Source: Rhizobium sp. CIAT894
Lineage (GTDB): Bacteria; Pseudomonadota; Alphaproteobacteria; Rhizobiales; Rhizobiaceae
Assembly (NCBI RefSeq): GCF_000172795.2
Contig: NZ_CP020950.1
Coordinates: 1-64,000 of the forward strand
Direction of reading: 5' to 3'
DNA: 64,000 nucleotides
Position 1 is the first letter of the stretch. Each line of letters opens with the position of its first letter. A program made the translations under genes and the position numbers. Shown here piece by piece: positions 25,920 through 34,175 of this stretch. Below the pieces are notes generated by a model. That model was given only the letters and a program-made list of their open reading frames with translations, made no database searches and had not been told where the DNA came from.

Positions 25920-26822
25920 ATGGATATCGAAGCGTATCGCCGCGAATATCTAGCTTCACTGGAGGCCGCCAACCGGACGGCCGGTTCCGCACCTGTTACG
26001 GCGCAGTCGGTCGCAAGCTACGTCGACTCCGGTGAGCGGGATTCTACCAAGATCTGCGAAATGATCAATGCGATGCCCCTTGATGCCGACGAATACGACG
26101 TCAGTATCCGCACACTTCTCAATGTCGCCGGCGACGAGACGCTCGATGCATCTGCCCGGAAGGCGGCACTCAACAAGCTCGGTGCTGCGGAGTTCCAGCC
26201 TTCCGAGTTCGCGGACTTCCATGCGGCATATATCGCCTTGCTGCGGCGCTTGGCTGTGGATCCAAACCGCGATATCCGGATAGCTGCACTCGACCGACTG
26301 ACGCTGACCGGCGATGTCGAGGCACAAAAGCTACTGCGCGAAGGTCTTGAGAATATCAGGAAACCACTTGTATCAGCCGCGAAGGCGATACAACTCCTGG
26401 CGCGCGACGATCACGGCGGTTCGCTCTCCGTTTTCCGCGCACTGGCCACTGAGGCCACCGGACAGGTTCGCGAACAGGCCTTGCGCGCGCTGGCCGCAGA
26501 CCAGAGGTCCGTTACGCTATTCGAGAAAATTGTGGCCGACAAGGAAGAGAAAACGCGGATACGCGAAATCGCCGCGATGAACCTCAAAGGCACCTCAATC
26601 AAGCGATTTGTGGATGCGGCGCGCAAACTGGTTCTTGATGACGAGGAAGATGACCGTCTGAAAGCAGCCGCGGTGTCGGCGATCGCTCACACAAGCGAAG
26701 CCGTTGGAAAGGTTGCCAGCAAGACATTTGTCAACGCCCTCGAGAATTTGGGCTCGGTGACCAAGTCACGGGCGCTAAAGTCCTCGATCAACCGGCTTTC
26801 AAAAGCCCTCAAGGAGCGATAG
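25920..26822 (+). CDS. HEAT-repeat protein of the tyrosinase cassette
   Basis: A 300-aa protein made mostly of HEAT/PBS-lyase-type helical repeats: SARKAALNKLGAAEF, PNRDIRIAALDRLTLTG, QVREQALRALAADQ, KTRIREIAAMNLKG and DDRLKAAAVSAIAHTSEA are successive repeat cores. There is no catalytic motif or signal peptide. The binding site GAGAGCGAGAGGCGCAT before the ATG is good. As a superhelical scaffold it probably binds the tyrosinase, a peptide or the SCO-like protein. It ends 11 bases before the next gene, so the genes are co-transcribed. Confidence 0.75.
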   Translation: MDIEAYRREYLASLEAANRTAGSAPVTAQSVASYVDSGERDSTKICEMINAMPLDADEYDVSIRTLLNVAGDETLDASARKAALNKLGAAEFQPSEFADFHAAYIALLRRLAVDPNRDIRIAALDRLTLTGDVEAQKLLREGLENIRKPLVSAAKAIQLLARDDHGGSLSVFRALATEATGQVREQALRALAADQRSVTLFEKIVADKEEKTRIREIAAMNLKGTSIKRFVDAARKLVLDDEEDDRLKAAAVSAIAHTSEAVGKVASKTFVNALENLGSVTKSRALKSSINRLSKALKER

Positions 26823-26833
26823 TCGAGGCACCC

Positions 26834-27853
26834 ATGTCGCTGGATGTTGATTGTATCGTCGAGCAGGTGCGATTGGTGCCGACGACAGAGGAAGGCCGTT
26901 TACAACTCGCCGCGATGCTGAGTCAGAGCGGGCGTCACTTTCATCGCTTGTCTGGAGCAGATGCCGAATTCGTGCGCGGGCATATCCTTGCTCGCTTTGA
27001 ACGCTGCGGTGTACCGGAGTCCGTTCTGCCCAAAATTATTGAAGAGTTGCGTACGAGCATCAGTCCGGTCGTGCTCGCGGGCGCCGCCCGTGCGATCCGC
27101 CGATTGCAGGAAATAGATGAGAACATTCGAACTCTCCTGATCGCCGCGCGCGAGCGGATTGCGTTTCGCGACGAATATGTGAGCTTTGACGTGACGCACT
27201 GCTGCAGTTCGAAGGCGCCAATGAGTGCGAGGCAGGAGATTACGGCCACGCTCGAACAATTTTCCAGCGCCCCGAGGCATTGCTGCGGCCATGCCGATCC
27301 GCATGCGGCTACAGCGGGGCCTATGGACGGCTCCATTCTCGACGAAGAAGCTCTCAATCGCGTTGAAATTGAGGATCACGCAGGACGCCGACACGCATTC
27401 GCCGAACTGCTGCGCAGCCGGACCAGTCTGCTCACCTTCTTTTACACGCGCTGCATGAACCCTAACAAATGCTCTTTGACTGTTGCGCGTTTCGGGCAGG
27501 TCGCACGGTATGCCGCCATCGAAAAGCGAGATCATGAGCTACAGTTCGCCGCGGTGTCCTATGACGGGGAATATGATGATCCGGCGCGATTGCTGGCCTA
27601 TGGTCGTGACCGGGGATTTCCCTTCGGCGACAGTGTATTGATGGTGCGTTGCGTTTCAGGTTGGAGCACCGTTCGTCGCCAATTCGATCTCCAAGTGGGA
27701 TATGGCGGGTCGACCGTCAACAATCATGCGCGGGAGCTATTCCTCGTAAAGCCCGACCTGAGCTTGATGCCTATAGATGCCGAACTGCTTGCGCGACCGA
27801 CCCAGCTGATGATGGCCATTCTTGAAACACGGTCACCAAACAGGGCGACTTGA
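26834..27853 (+). CDS. SCO1/SenC-like protein with extra Cys/His motifs
   Basis: A 339-aa protein. The C-terminal domain (about 165-330) is a thioredoxin-fold SCO/SenC relative: LLTFFYTRCMNPNKCSL has C207 and C213, and NNHARELFLV has the conserved His at 298. The usual CxxxC is here CxxxxxC. The N-terminal region is helical and ends with two HCC motifs (DVTHCCSS at 122-124 and PRHCCGHADPH at 149-157), likely metal ligands. There is no signal peptide, so it would act in the cytosol, unlike typical membrane-anchored SCO proteins. In this context a copper-delivery role for the tyrosinase is the natural inference. Confidence 0.72.
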   Translation: MSLDVDCIVEQVRLVPTTEEGRLQLAAMLSQSGRHFHRLSGADAEFVRGHILARFERCGVPESVLPKIIEELRTSISPVVLAGAARAIRRLQEIDENIRTLLIAARERIAFRDEYVSFDVTHCCSSKAPMSARQEITATLEQFSSAPRHCCGHADPHAATAGPMDGSILDEEALNRVEIEDHAGRRHAFAELLRSRTSLLTFFYTRCMNPNKCSLTVARFGQVARYAAIEKRDHELQFAAVSYDGEYDDPARLLAYGRDRGFPFGDSVLMVRCVSGWSTVRRQFDLQVGYGGSTVNNHARELFLVKPDLSLMPIDAELLARPTQLMMAILETRSPNRAT

Positions 27854-28177
27854 ATTCTAGCTGGTTCCTCGGATTGCAAGCAGGAACCGACCACGAACCA
27901 AAATACGTGAGCCTAGAGTTTGACTTGGGTTTGCATGTTGGGAATAGTGCCCCGCACTGCCACTTCTTGCGATCATTGCGCTTCTCCGCATTACGGTCAT
28001 CCGAAATATCCTGTCGCGATAGCAACGGGTGCGCGGATGATTTACCAATATCGAAAGATGCGGAATTCCCTTGGATTCGTTTCGCTTTCTAACCTTTCCT
28101 TACGAAACAGTTGTTGAAAAATGCATGTATAGGTGGTGAACTTCCCTCGCTGCCATTCAGGGGGCGGGGAGACATTG
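27854..28177. other. Intergenic region between SCO-like and helicase genes
   Basis: About 320 bases with no supported gene. A GGTTCC/GGAACC hairpin at about 27862-27888, just after the SCO-like stop, may act as a weak terminator (no T-run). AT-rich sequence near 28090-28130 may hold the helicase promoter. Confidence 0.4.
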
Positions 28178-31108
28178 GTGCCAAATTTCTTCAGGGATCA
28201 TAGCGGCGCATTGGCGCTGAGACCGCTAGGCGCGCCCAACTCGGGATTTCGTCCTGGGCAGCTCGGTGCTTTGCATTCAGTTGTATCGCATTTCTCCGTT
28301 TTTGATGAGCCGGCCATCGTTTCACTCCCAACCGGCTACGGCAAAACGGCCGTCATAATGGCGTTGCCGTTTGTGCTAGGGGCTCAGCGGCTCCTAGTCG
28401 TCGAACCCACCGACGTATTACGGCGCCAAACAGCCGCGCATTTCGGCGCGCTCTCGACGCTGCGAAAGCTGCGCGTGCTGGCGGAAGGCATAGCTGACCC
28501 GTTGGTGAAGGGCCAAAAGGGCAGACCCGCCACCGACGCAGAATGGCACGCACTTGAAGAGTACGACGTCGTTGTTTCCACCCCATCAAGCACTTCCCCG
28601 GTGAACGAGCCGCATAGCTCGGCCGACTTATTCGATCTTGTCCTCTTTGATGAGGCCCACCATGCGCCTGCGGATACGTGGAAGGCGTATCTTCGGCATT
28701 ACCCTCGTGCACGTTTCGTGTTTCTGACGGCAACACCGTTCCGTCGCGACAAGAAAACCATTCCTGGCCGTCTTGCTTACAGCTATCCTGTCTCAAAAGC
28801 GTCGAGGGAGCAGGCTTTCGGTAAGGTCAGCTTCCGTCCAGCCGTAGTGCGAAACGATCAAGACGAAGACGAGATTGATCGCTCAATTGCGCGGGCCGCT
28901 ATTGAGCAACTTCGGACAGATCGACAAGCCGGGTTCGATCATCGACTATTCGCGCGCGCATCATCTATTGCCGCAGCACGCAATCTGGTGCAGATCTATA
29001 CAGGGTTAGGAGCACAGGTCGCTGCGATCGACAGCAGTATCTCCAAGCGGCGACAGGACCAAGTCGAAGAAGCCTTGCTCGGTGGCCAGCTCGACGGTGT
29101 CGTTTGCGTGGATATGTTCGGCGAAGGATACGACTTCCCGAAATTGAAGATCGCAGCCCTCCATGCCCCCCATCGTTCGCTGGTACCGACACTCCAATTC
29201 ATTGGGCGCTTCGCGCGTACAAACGGTGAGAATACTGGTGACGCCACCCTGATCGCACCCATCAGCCGTTTGCGAGAGGCAACTTCGCGATTATTTCAGG
29301 AAGGAGTCGACGTTGCTCAACTCATTGATGAGGCAGCACAGCAGCAGATCGCGGACAGAGCGGTCGATCGAGAAATCCTGGCAATCCTCAAAACAAAAGT
29401 CCAGGCTGAATCTGACTATGACGCTGTTTCTCCGCTCTCCCTTAAACTCTACGCGCATGCACGAATCTTCGAGTGCGACCAACAGCCTGACTTCAACCTC
29501 TTTGGCTCGATTGTCGGGCGCAAGCTGAAGCTCGCCAAACAGTGGATATCGGAAGACGGGCTTATTACCCTGTTGCTGACGGTTGACCACGAACCGCCCA
29601 ACTGGGCAATTTCGGACGTACTGGTGAATGTACGCCATGACGTTTTTCTTCTGGCTTATAACGTCGCTACACGGCTCTGCTTCATCGGTTCGACGCGTCG
29701 CACTGACAGGCTCTATATCGACATGATGCAGACGATCGTAGCAGATCGCCATCGGCCGCTGAGCTTTGAAGCAACGCTACGGGCGCGGGCTGGCCTGACA
29801 GACATGCGTTTCTACTCCGTTGGCCTGCGCAACACCGCAATCAACTCGCAGGCGGAATCCTACCGAATGCTGACGGGGCCAAGAGCTGAACGAGCGGTCA
29901 CCCCTGGTGACGGACGCGCCTACGTCCAGGGCCACTATTTCGGGAGTGGTATAGAGGATGGCGAACGGGAAACGATTGGCGCGAGCAGTAACTCTCGTAT
30001 TTGGAGCAACCAGCGCCTTACTGTATCAGAATACCTGGACTGGATCACAAAACTTAACGGCCGACTGAATGGCGATGACACCATCGCTCAGTCGCAACTT
30101 GATCTGGTGCAACATTCGCGGACGCTAAAGCGGCTGCCAGCCCTCGTCATCGGTGGGAGCTGGCACAAGACAGCATACCGACAAGCGCCTCGAGTGCGTT
30201 ATCGGAGGGTCGATCATGCGCAGTGGACATATGCACAGATCACCGATCTTGAGCTGGGTGCGTTTGCAATCCAGGGGCAGGAGTTATCGTTCGATGTAGT
30301 TTCGGAGCAGCACCAATTGCCATTCTTATTCTCTGTCGCGGGCGGTCAATTGATTCGCCAAAGAGGTGCTGGCTGGGAAATTGAACTGGGCAGCTCGCAC
30401 GACGATTGGTTGGAGTTGGGAATTTGGCTATCTATACATCCTCCAGTCTTCTACGCTGCGGACAAATCATCGTTCGAGGGCATGAATGCCTTTCCACCCC
30501 CGGCGCTCGTGGCTACCGGGTTGCTAGACGAGGACGTCGAAAATCCTGGTTGGGATGGTTGTGAAATTTCCAGAGAGTTTGACGGTGCCGATGCTGGCAG
30601 AATGACCGTCCACCGACACCTTGAAGGCTTGCTCCGGGCAAAACGGGAACTGGAGGTGCTCGTCTACGATCACCGCACCGGGGAGGCAGCTGATCTTATC
30701 GCCATCACGCAGGAGCCTGAAGATCGCTTTCGCGTCAGCCTCTATCACTGCAAAGGAGCTGGAGGTGAGCCCAGCGGTACGCGCGTGAACGACGTCTACG
30801 AGGTAACCTGCCAGCTGCTGAAGTCAGTCGTATATTGTGATCCTAACACTCTGACAGCTCATATCGAGCACCGCATTAATCCGGGCCGGCACCAGAACCC
30901 TTCGCGCTTCCTCGTCGGCACCATTGAGCGGGCCAAGGAAATTTTGCTGAACCATCCTGCTGACCGCATCGAGTTCGCGATTTATGGAGTACAGCCAGGT
31001 ATCTCAAAAGCGGCGATCGATGAGCATCTCACCGACCTAATGGCCTTCAGCCTGGACTACGTGAGAAGAGGCGGTGCAGCTGTCGGCAAGTGGCTCGTAA
31101 ATGCTTGA
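28178..31108 (+). CDS. SF2 DEAD/DEAH helicase with possible C-terminal nuclease domain
   Basis: About 976 aa. The motor has SLPTGYGKTAV (Walker A), VLFDEAHHAP (motif II), FLTATPFRRD (motif III) and VPTLQFIGRFARTNGE (motif VI), as in the helicases of type I/III restriction and related defence proteins. About 500 further residues follow. The last 140 contain GEAADLIAI and, nine residues on, VSLYHCKGA, resembling a PD-(D/E)xK core in which the usual Glu before Lys is Cys. The frame is open to a GTG at 28133, but the GTG at 28178 is chosen because GGGGCGGGGAGA lies just upstream. No methyltransferase or partner gene adjoins it. Confidence 0.75.
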   Translation: MPNFFRDHSGALALRPLGAPNSGFRPGQLGALHSVVSHFSVFDEPAIVSLPTGYGKTAVIMALPFVLGAQRLLVVEPTDVLRRQTAAHFGALSTLRKLRVLAEGIADPLVKGQKGRPATDAEWHALEEYDVVVSTPSSTSPVNEPHSSADLFDLVLFDEAHHAPADTWKAYLRHYPRARFVFLTATPFRRDKKTIPGRLAYSYPVSKASREQAFGKVSFRPAVVRNDQDEDEIDRSIARAAIEQLRTDRQAGFDHRLFARASSIAAARNLVQIYTGLGAQVAAIDSSISKRRQDQVEEALLGGQLDGVVCVDMFGEGYDFPKLKIAALHAPHRSLVPTLQFIGRFARTNGENTGDATLIAPISRLREATSRLFQEGVDVAQLIDEAAQQQIADRAVDREILAILKTKVQAESDYDAVSPLSLKLYAHARIFECDQQPDFNLFGSIVGRKLKLAKQWISEDGLITLLLTVDHEPPNWAISDVLVNVRHDVFLLAYNVATRLCFIGSTRRTDRLYIDMMQTIVADRHRPLSFEATLRARAGLTDMRFYSVGLRNTAINSQAESYRMLTGPRAERAVTPGDGRAYVQGHYFGSGIEDGERETIGASSNSRIWSNQRLTVSEYLDWITKLNGRLNGDDTIAQSQLDLVQHSRTLKRLPALVIGGSWHKTAYRQAPRVRYRRVDHAQWTYAQITDLELGAFAIQGQELSFDVVSEQHQLPFLFSVAGGQLIRQRGAGWEIELGSSHDDWLELGIWLSIHPPVFYAADKSSFEGMNAFPPPALVATGLLDEDVENPGWDGCEISREFDGADAGRMTVHRHLEGLLRAKRELEVLVYDHRTGEAADLIAITQEPEDRFRVSLYHCKGAGGEPSGTRVNDVYEVTCQLLKSVVYCDPNTLTAHIEHRINPGRHQNPSRFLVGTIERAKEILLNHPADRIEFAIYGVQPGISKAAIDEHLTDLMAFSLDYVRRGGAAVGKWLVNA

Positions 31109-31144
31109 AAGGTTTCGAATTGCACGGTGACAGCTGCTGGCCTT

Positions 31145-31171
31145 CGGTTCGATTCCTTTCAAGGCGATGAT
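31145..31171 (+). repeat. Direct repeat DR-a, shortened copy
   Basis: CGGTTCGATTCCTTTCAAGG continues as CGATGAT. It matches the core of the repeats at 42679-42713 and 50543-50577 (about 20 of 22 aligned bases to the latter). It lies 40 bases after the helicase stop and 38 bases before the fic fragment. Confidence 0.5.
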
Positions 31172-31208
31172 TAGAACCAAAACCGCCAGGATGATGATAC
31201 CTGCGAAG

Positions 31209-31409
31209 ACCAATCAAGCGTTTGAGGCTGCGACTCAGATCGTCGATCTTTTCAAGGAAGATCGGGAGCGGATCACGATGGAGAGCGATAGAGCAGGGTC
31301 GGCCTTTCGTATTCACGAGCTTTTCCAGCAGAATCCTTTTCACACATCGAACCAGCTTGTTCAGATCAAGGGTCTTTCCGCACCAACGGTTAATGCCGCA
31401 CTTGCTGAT
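31209..31409 (+). pseudogene. fic gene fragment (C-terminal part)
   Basis: The frame NQAFEAATQIVDLFKEDRER, then SDRAGSAFRIHELFQQNPF and GLSAPTVNAALAD, is a near copy of residues about 289-354 of the complete Fic protein at 53239-54420 (54103-54300 in DNA, same 198-base length). It has no start, no HPFxDGNGR core and no C-terminal end. A short direct repeat precedes it, as one precedes the recombinase-fic module at 50.5-54.4 kb, so it looks like the scar of a deleted module. The remaining open frame to 31595 after 31409 is antisense to the protease gene and unrelated. Confidence 0.85.
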
Positions 31410-31474
31410 TCCCCGTTGATGAGCGTTCCCGGCCGTGGACGAACCGCGGCCGGAAACACGAAGAGCGGCGGCTT

Positions 31475-32560
31475 CTATGATCCGCTCACGCGTGCTTTAA
31501 TCGTACGCTCCGAGCCACTGCTCCTGACGGTCAACTCGATCTGCGAACCGACAGGCGTCAAACCTATGCGATTGCGCAGATCAGCAGCCCCATGAACTGG
31601 CCGGCCATCAACAGCCGCCACCACGTCGCCCGGCTTCAAACCCGCACCAGCGGCCGGAGATCCTTGCTCAACCGCCGCGATCAGCGCGCCGCCCGCGTCA
31701 TCCAGCCCGAGCGAAGCTGCCATATCGGAATCGATATCCTGGATCGCAACGCCCAGCTTGCCGCGAATGACCTCGCCATGTTGGATCAGCTGGGTCATCA
31801 CCAGTCTCGCGATCTTGCTCGGTACGGCGAAGCCGATACCGATGTTGCCGCCAGCTGGGCTGAGGATCGCTGAGTTGATCCCCGCAAGCCTCCCATCAAA
31901 AGTTACCAGCGCGCCACCCGAGTTGCCCGGATTGATCGAGGCGTCCGTCTGGATAAAATCTTCATAACCTCCGCGACTGAGGCCGCTTCGGCCAAGCGCA
32001 CTGACGATGCCCGATGTAACAGTCTGCCCAAGTCCAAACGGATTGCCGATCGCCACGACATAATCGCCAACGCGTAACGCGTCCGAGTCGCCAAAAGGCA
32101 ACGCTGTCAGATTACGGGCCGGTATTTGGAGAACTGCGATGTCCGTACCCTTGTCGGAGCCGACAAGCCTTGCATCCAGCCGCCTTCCATCCTTGAGCGT
32201 CACCAGGATCTTGCGGGCATTGGCCACAACATGATGGTTCGTTAACACGTAGCCCCGTGTCGCATCGACAATGACCCCCGATCCGGCGCTCAGACGCGGT
32301 TCCGCCTGAGGCTTATCCGGAAGGTTGAAGTAGCGGCGGAAATACGGGTCACTGTAGAGCGGGTTATCCTCTTGGGGTGCCTGCGAGACAACCGAGATGT
32401 TGACGACTGCTGGCGTGACCTTTTCGAGCATCGGAGCAAGCGTCGGTACGCTGCCGCCGATCCCGGACACGAACTGCGCCTGGGCTGGAACGCCGCCAAT
32501 GAGCAGGGAGACGGTGAAGACGATGATTATTGGCCTGACGAGCCTTATGAACGCGGACAT
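31475..32560 (-). CDS. DegP/DegS-like periplasmic serine protease
   Basis: A 361-aa trypsin-like protease with a signal peptide (PIIIVFTVSLLIGGVPAQA) and one C-terminal PDZ domain. The catalytic triad is H110 (VLTNHHVV), D140 (KGTDIAVLQ) and S214 (NPGNSGGAL). The single PDZ (residues about 265-355, KLGVAIQDIDSDMAASLGL) makes it closer to DegS/HhoB than to two-PDZ DegP. It degrades misfolded envelope proteins. It is next to three Hsp20 genes and groESL in a stress block; a terminator separates it from the upstream hsp20, so it may have its own promoter or be read through. Confidence 0.92.
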   Translation of the reverse strand: MSAFIRLVRPIIIVFTVSLLIGGVPAQAQFVSGIGGSVPTLAPMLEKVTPAVVNISVVSQAPQEDNPLYSDPYFRRYFNLPDKPQAEPRLSAGSGVIVDATRGYVLTNHHVVANARKILVTLKDGRRLDARLVGSDKGTDIAVLQIPARNLTALPFGDSDALRVGDYVVAIGNPFGLGQTVTSGIVSALGRSGLSRGGYEDFIQTDASINPGNSGGALVTFDGRLAGINSAILSPAGGNIGIGFAVPSKIARLVMTQLIQHGEVIRGKLGVAIQDIDSDMAASLGLDDAGGALIAAVEQGSPAAGAGLKPGDVVAAVDGRPVHGAADLRNRIGLTPVGSQIELTVRSSGSERTIKARVSGS

Positions 32561-32596
32561 AGTCCCTCCTCCTTTCGAACATACAGACGCAGAAAA

Positions 32597-32618
32597 AGCC
32601 GGAGGAGGTCCTCCGGCT
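32597..32618 (-). terminator. Rho-independent terminator after hsp20
   Basis: AGCCGGAGGA-GG-TCCTCCGGCT has 10-bp perfect arms with a 2-base loop. On the minus strand it is followed by TTTTTC, the expected U-run. It ends the hsp20 transcript and lies between hsp20 and the protease gene. Confidence 0.75.
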
Positions 32619-32625
32619 TCTTTCC

Positions 32626-33135
32626 TTAATGTTTGATCGCGATGCGCTTGACCTGTGATTGCGCCTTCTCGTCCTTGGGCAAGGTTACGGTCAGTACGCC
32701 GTTTCGGAAGCGTGCATCGACCTCGTCTTCCTTGACTTCGACACCGAGCGGGATACGGCGCTCGAAGCGACCGTAGTAGCGCTCAGTAAACTGGCGATCC
32801 TTGTCTTCGGTCTCCGATCGCTTCTCGCCTTTCAGCGTCAGCACGCCGTCATTGAGCAGAACCTCGATGTCCTTCTCCTCCAGACCGGGTACTTCCGCCG
32901 TAATCCTGATCTCCTTGTCGGTGTCGGAGATCTCGACGCTCGGCCAGCCGGAACTGAGGCCAGAGGAGCCTGCAAACGACGGCAACCCGGAGCCGAAGCC
33001 GCGGAAGACATCGTCGAACAGGCGGTTTACCTCGCGATGCAGCGACAGGAAGGGATCACGGTCGTCATCGCGCGGAAGACCTGGAACCTGATTGCCATTG
33101 CTCCGGCCCCAGGGAATCAAATCACGAACACTCAT
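32626..33135 (-). CDS. Hsp20-family small heat-shock protein
   Basis: A 169-aa alpha-crystallin-type chaperone that holds unfolding proteins. The N-terminus MSVRDLIPWGR with a DPFLSLHREVNRLFDDVFRG amphipathic segment, and a crystallin domain ending in NGVLTVTLPKDEKAQ with a C-terminal RIAIKH (I-x-I) anchor, are typical of the class with HSP20 in rhizobia and Geobacter-like groups. The frame is open further upstream, but the start at 33135 is preceded by AAGGAGAAGAAAC. It follows another hsp20 by 98 bases and ends at a strong terminator. Confidence 0.9.
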   Translation of the reverse strand: MSVRDLIPWGRSNGNQVPGLPRDDDRDPFLSLHREVNRLFDDVFRGFGSGLPSFAGSSGLSSGWPSVEISDTDKEIRITAEVPGLEEKDIEVLLNDGVLTLKGEKRSETEDKDRQFTERYYGRFERRIPLGVEVKEDEVDARFRNGVLTVTLPKDEKAQSQVKRIAIKH

Positions 33136-33233
33136 GTTTCTTCTCCTTATCTTGTGGTTCAGTCGGCAAAGCCTTGCTGCTGGCGCCGAGCATGCCCCGG
33201 CGCCCTTTGCGGGCATTCGCGCCGACGGAAGGC

Positions 33234-33716
33234 TTAAGCCGCTTGCTTGTCGGCTTCGATCTGCTTGGTCTCAGTCATGGGCAGCGCCTCACCGGTGCTG
33301 ATCGCGATCTGGCGCGGTTTCATCTCTTCGGGGATTTCCCGCTTGAGATCGATGGTCAGCAGACCGTTGACGAGGCCAGCACCGACGACCTTGACGTGGT
33401 CGGCAAGTTCGAACCGACGTTGGAACGAGCGGCCGGCGATGCCCCGGTGCAGATACTGCACATCTTCAGCATTTGTCTTCTGACCCGATACGAAGAGCAT
33501 GTTCTGCTCCTGCGTGATCGTCAGCTCGTCCTGCGAGAAGCCCGCCACTGCCATGGCAAGACGATACGCGTCCTCACCGGACTTGACGATGTCGTAGGGT
33601 GGCCAGTTGTCGATCGTTTCGACGCGGCTTGCAGCTTCGAGCACATTCAGCATCCGGTCGAAACCGATGCTCGACCGGTACAGGGGAGAGAAATCGAGGT
33701 TTGTCCTCATAGCCAT
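33234..33716 (-). CDS. IbpA-like Hsp20 small heat-shock protein
   Basis: A 160-aa IbpA-type protein: RTNLDFSPLYRSSIGFDRML at the start, the crystallin core NWPPYDIVKSGEDAYRLAMA, YLHRGIAGRSFQRRFELADH and GLLTIDLKREIPEEMKPRQI. The start at 33716 is chosen because GGAGGAT directly precedes ATG-GCT-ATG, exactly as in the paralogue at 41430. The leader can fold over the ribosome binding site (ROSE-like thermometer). It is first in an operon with the Hsp20 gene at 32626-33135. Confidence 0.9.
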   Translation of the reverse strand: MAMRTNLDFSPLYRSSIGFDRMLNVLEAASRVETIDNWPPYDIVKSGEDAYRLAMAVAGFSQDELTITQEQNMLFVSGQKTNAEDVQYLHRGIAGRSFQRRFELADHVKVVGAGLVNGLLTIDLKREIPEEMKPRQIAISTGEALPMTETKQIEADKQAA

Positions 33717-33790
33717 ATCCTCCTTGTAAGCAACATGGATACAAGGAGACGCCAAGAGCACATGGCGCCTCCTGGACTTGCCGATCCCCA
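33717..33790 (-). promoter_or_regulatory. ROSE-like RNA thermometer upstream of ibpA-type gene
   Basis: In transcript sense the leader contains CTCCTTGT (33748-33741 complement side) and, 13 bases later, ACAAGGAG, which includes the Shine-Dalgarno; the two pair over 8 bp and would hide it. The loop carries ATGTTGCTTA, matching the conserved U-U-G-C-U of ROSE elements. A second stem, GGCGCCA...TTGGCGTC, lies just upstream. At heat-shock temperature the hairpin would melt and allow translation, the known mode for rhizobial small heat-shock genes. Confidence 0.7.
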
Positions 33791-33924
33791 TTGGGCGATC
33801 AAACAATATTGATATAATTCAGTAGCTTGCAGTTTCAAGAACTTTGAATTTGCCCGGTGGAAAAATTTGATTTTTTTGTTTGGGCCACCAGATTCCGGTC
33901 AGGCAGACAAAAGGAGTAATGGGT

Positions 33925-34146
33925 ATGACAATGACCTCCGAAGACGTCATCGCCATCCTCGGACCTGTCGACGAAACTTTGGTAGCGGATGTCGTGGCGA
34001 CTGGTGCCAACCAAGCTGAACTGGCCGAAGCGTTCGCGTGGACCAACGGCGACGAGGCGTTGATGAGTGAACGGCGGCCTCTGCCGACTGGCAGAACCGC
34101 CTTGTTGATTGACCTTCTCGTCTCAGACGAGGAGGAGTTGGACTAG
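33925..34146 (+). CDS. Small hypothetical protein
   Basis: A 73-aa acidic protein (MTMTSEDVIAILGPVDETLV ... LLIDLLVSDEEELD). The start at 33925 is chosen over the ATG at 33919 because AAAGGAGTAATGGGT gives proper spacing only to the second. Regularly spaced hydrophobic positions suggest a small helical bundle. It is divergent from the ibpA-type gene in a stress block; no function is known to me. Confidence 0.6.
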   Translation: MTMTSEDVIAILGPVDETLVADVVATGANQAELAEAFAWTNGDEALMSERRPLPTGRTALLIDLLVSDEEELD

Positions 34147-34175
34147 GCAAGGCGCCTGCCTGGAAGCGGCCTCGC

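Noticed and set aside
31145..31160. GGTTCGATTCC resembles a tRNA T-loop, as do the related repeats at 42684 and 50548
   Set aside because: No acceptor stem, anticodon arm or CCA end can be folded around any of the three copies; treated only as direct repeats.
33880..33924. Longer start for the small protein at 33925
   Set aside because: No ribosome binding site for the first codon; the later ATG has GGAG at the right distance.
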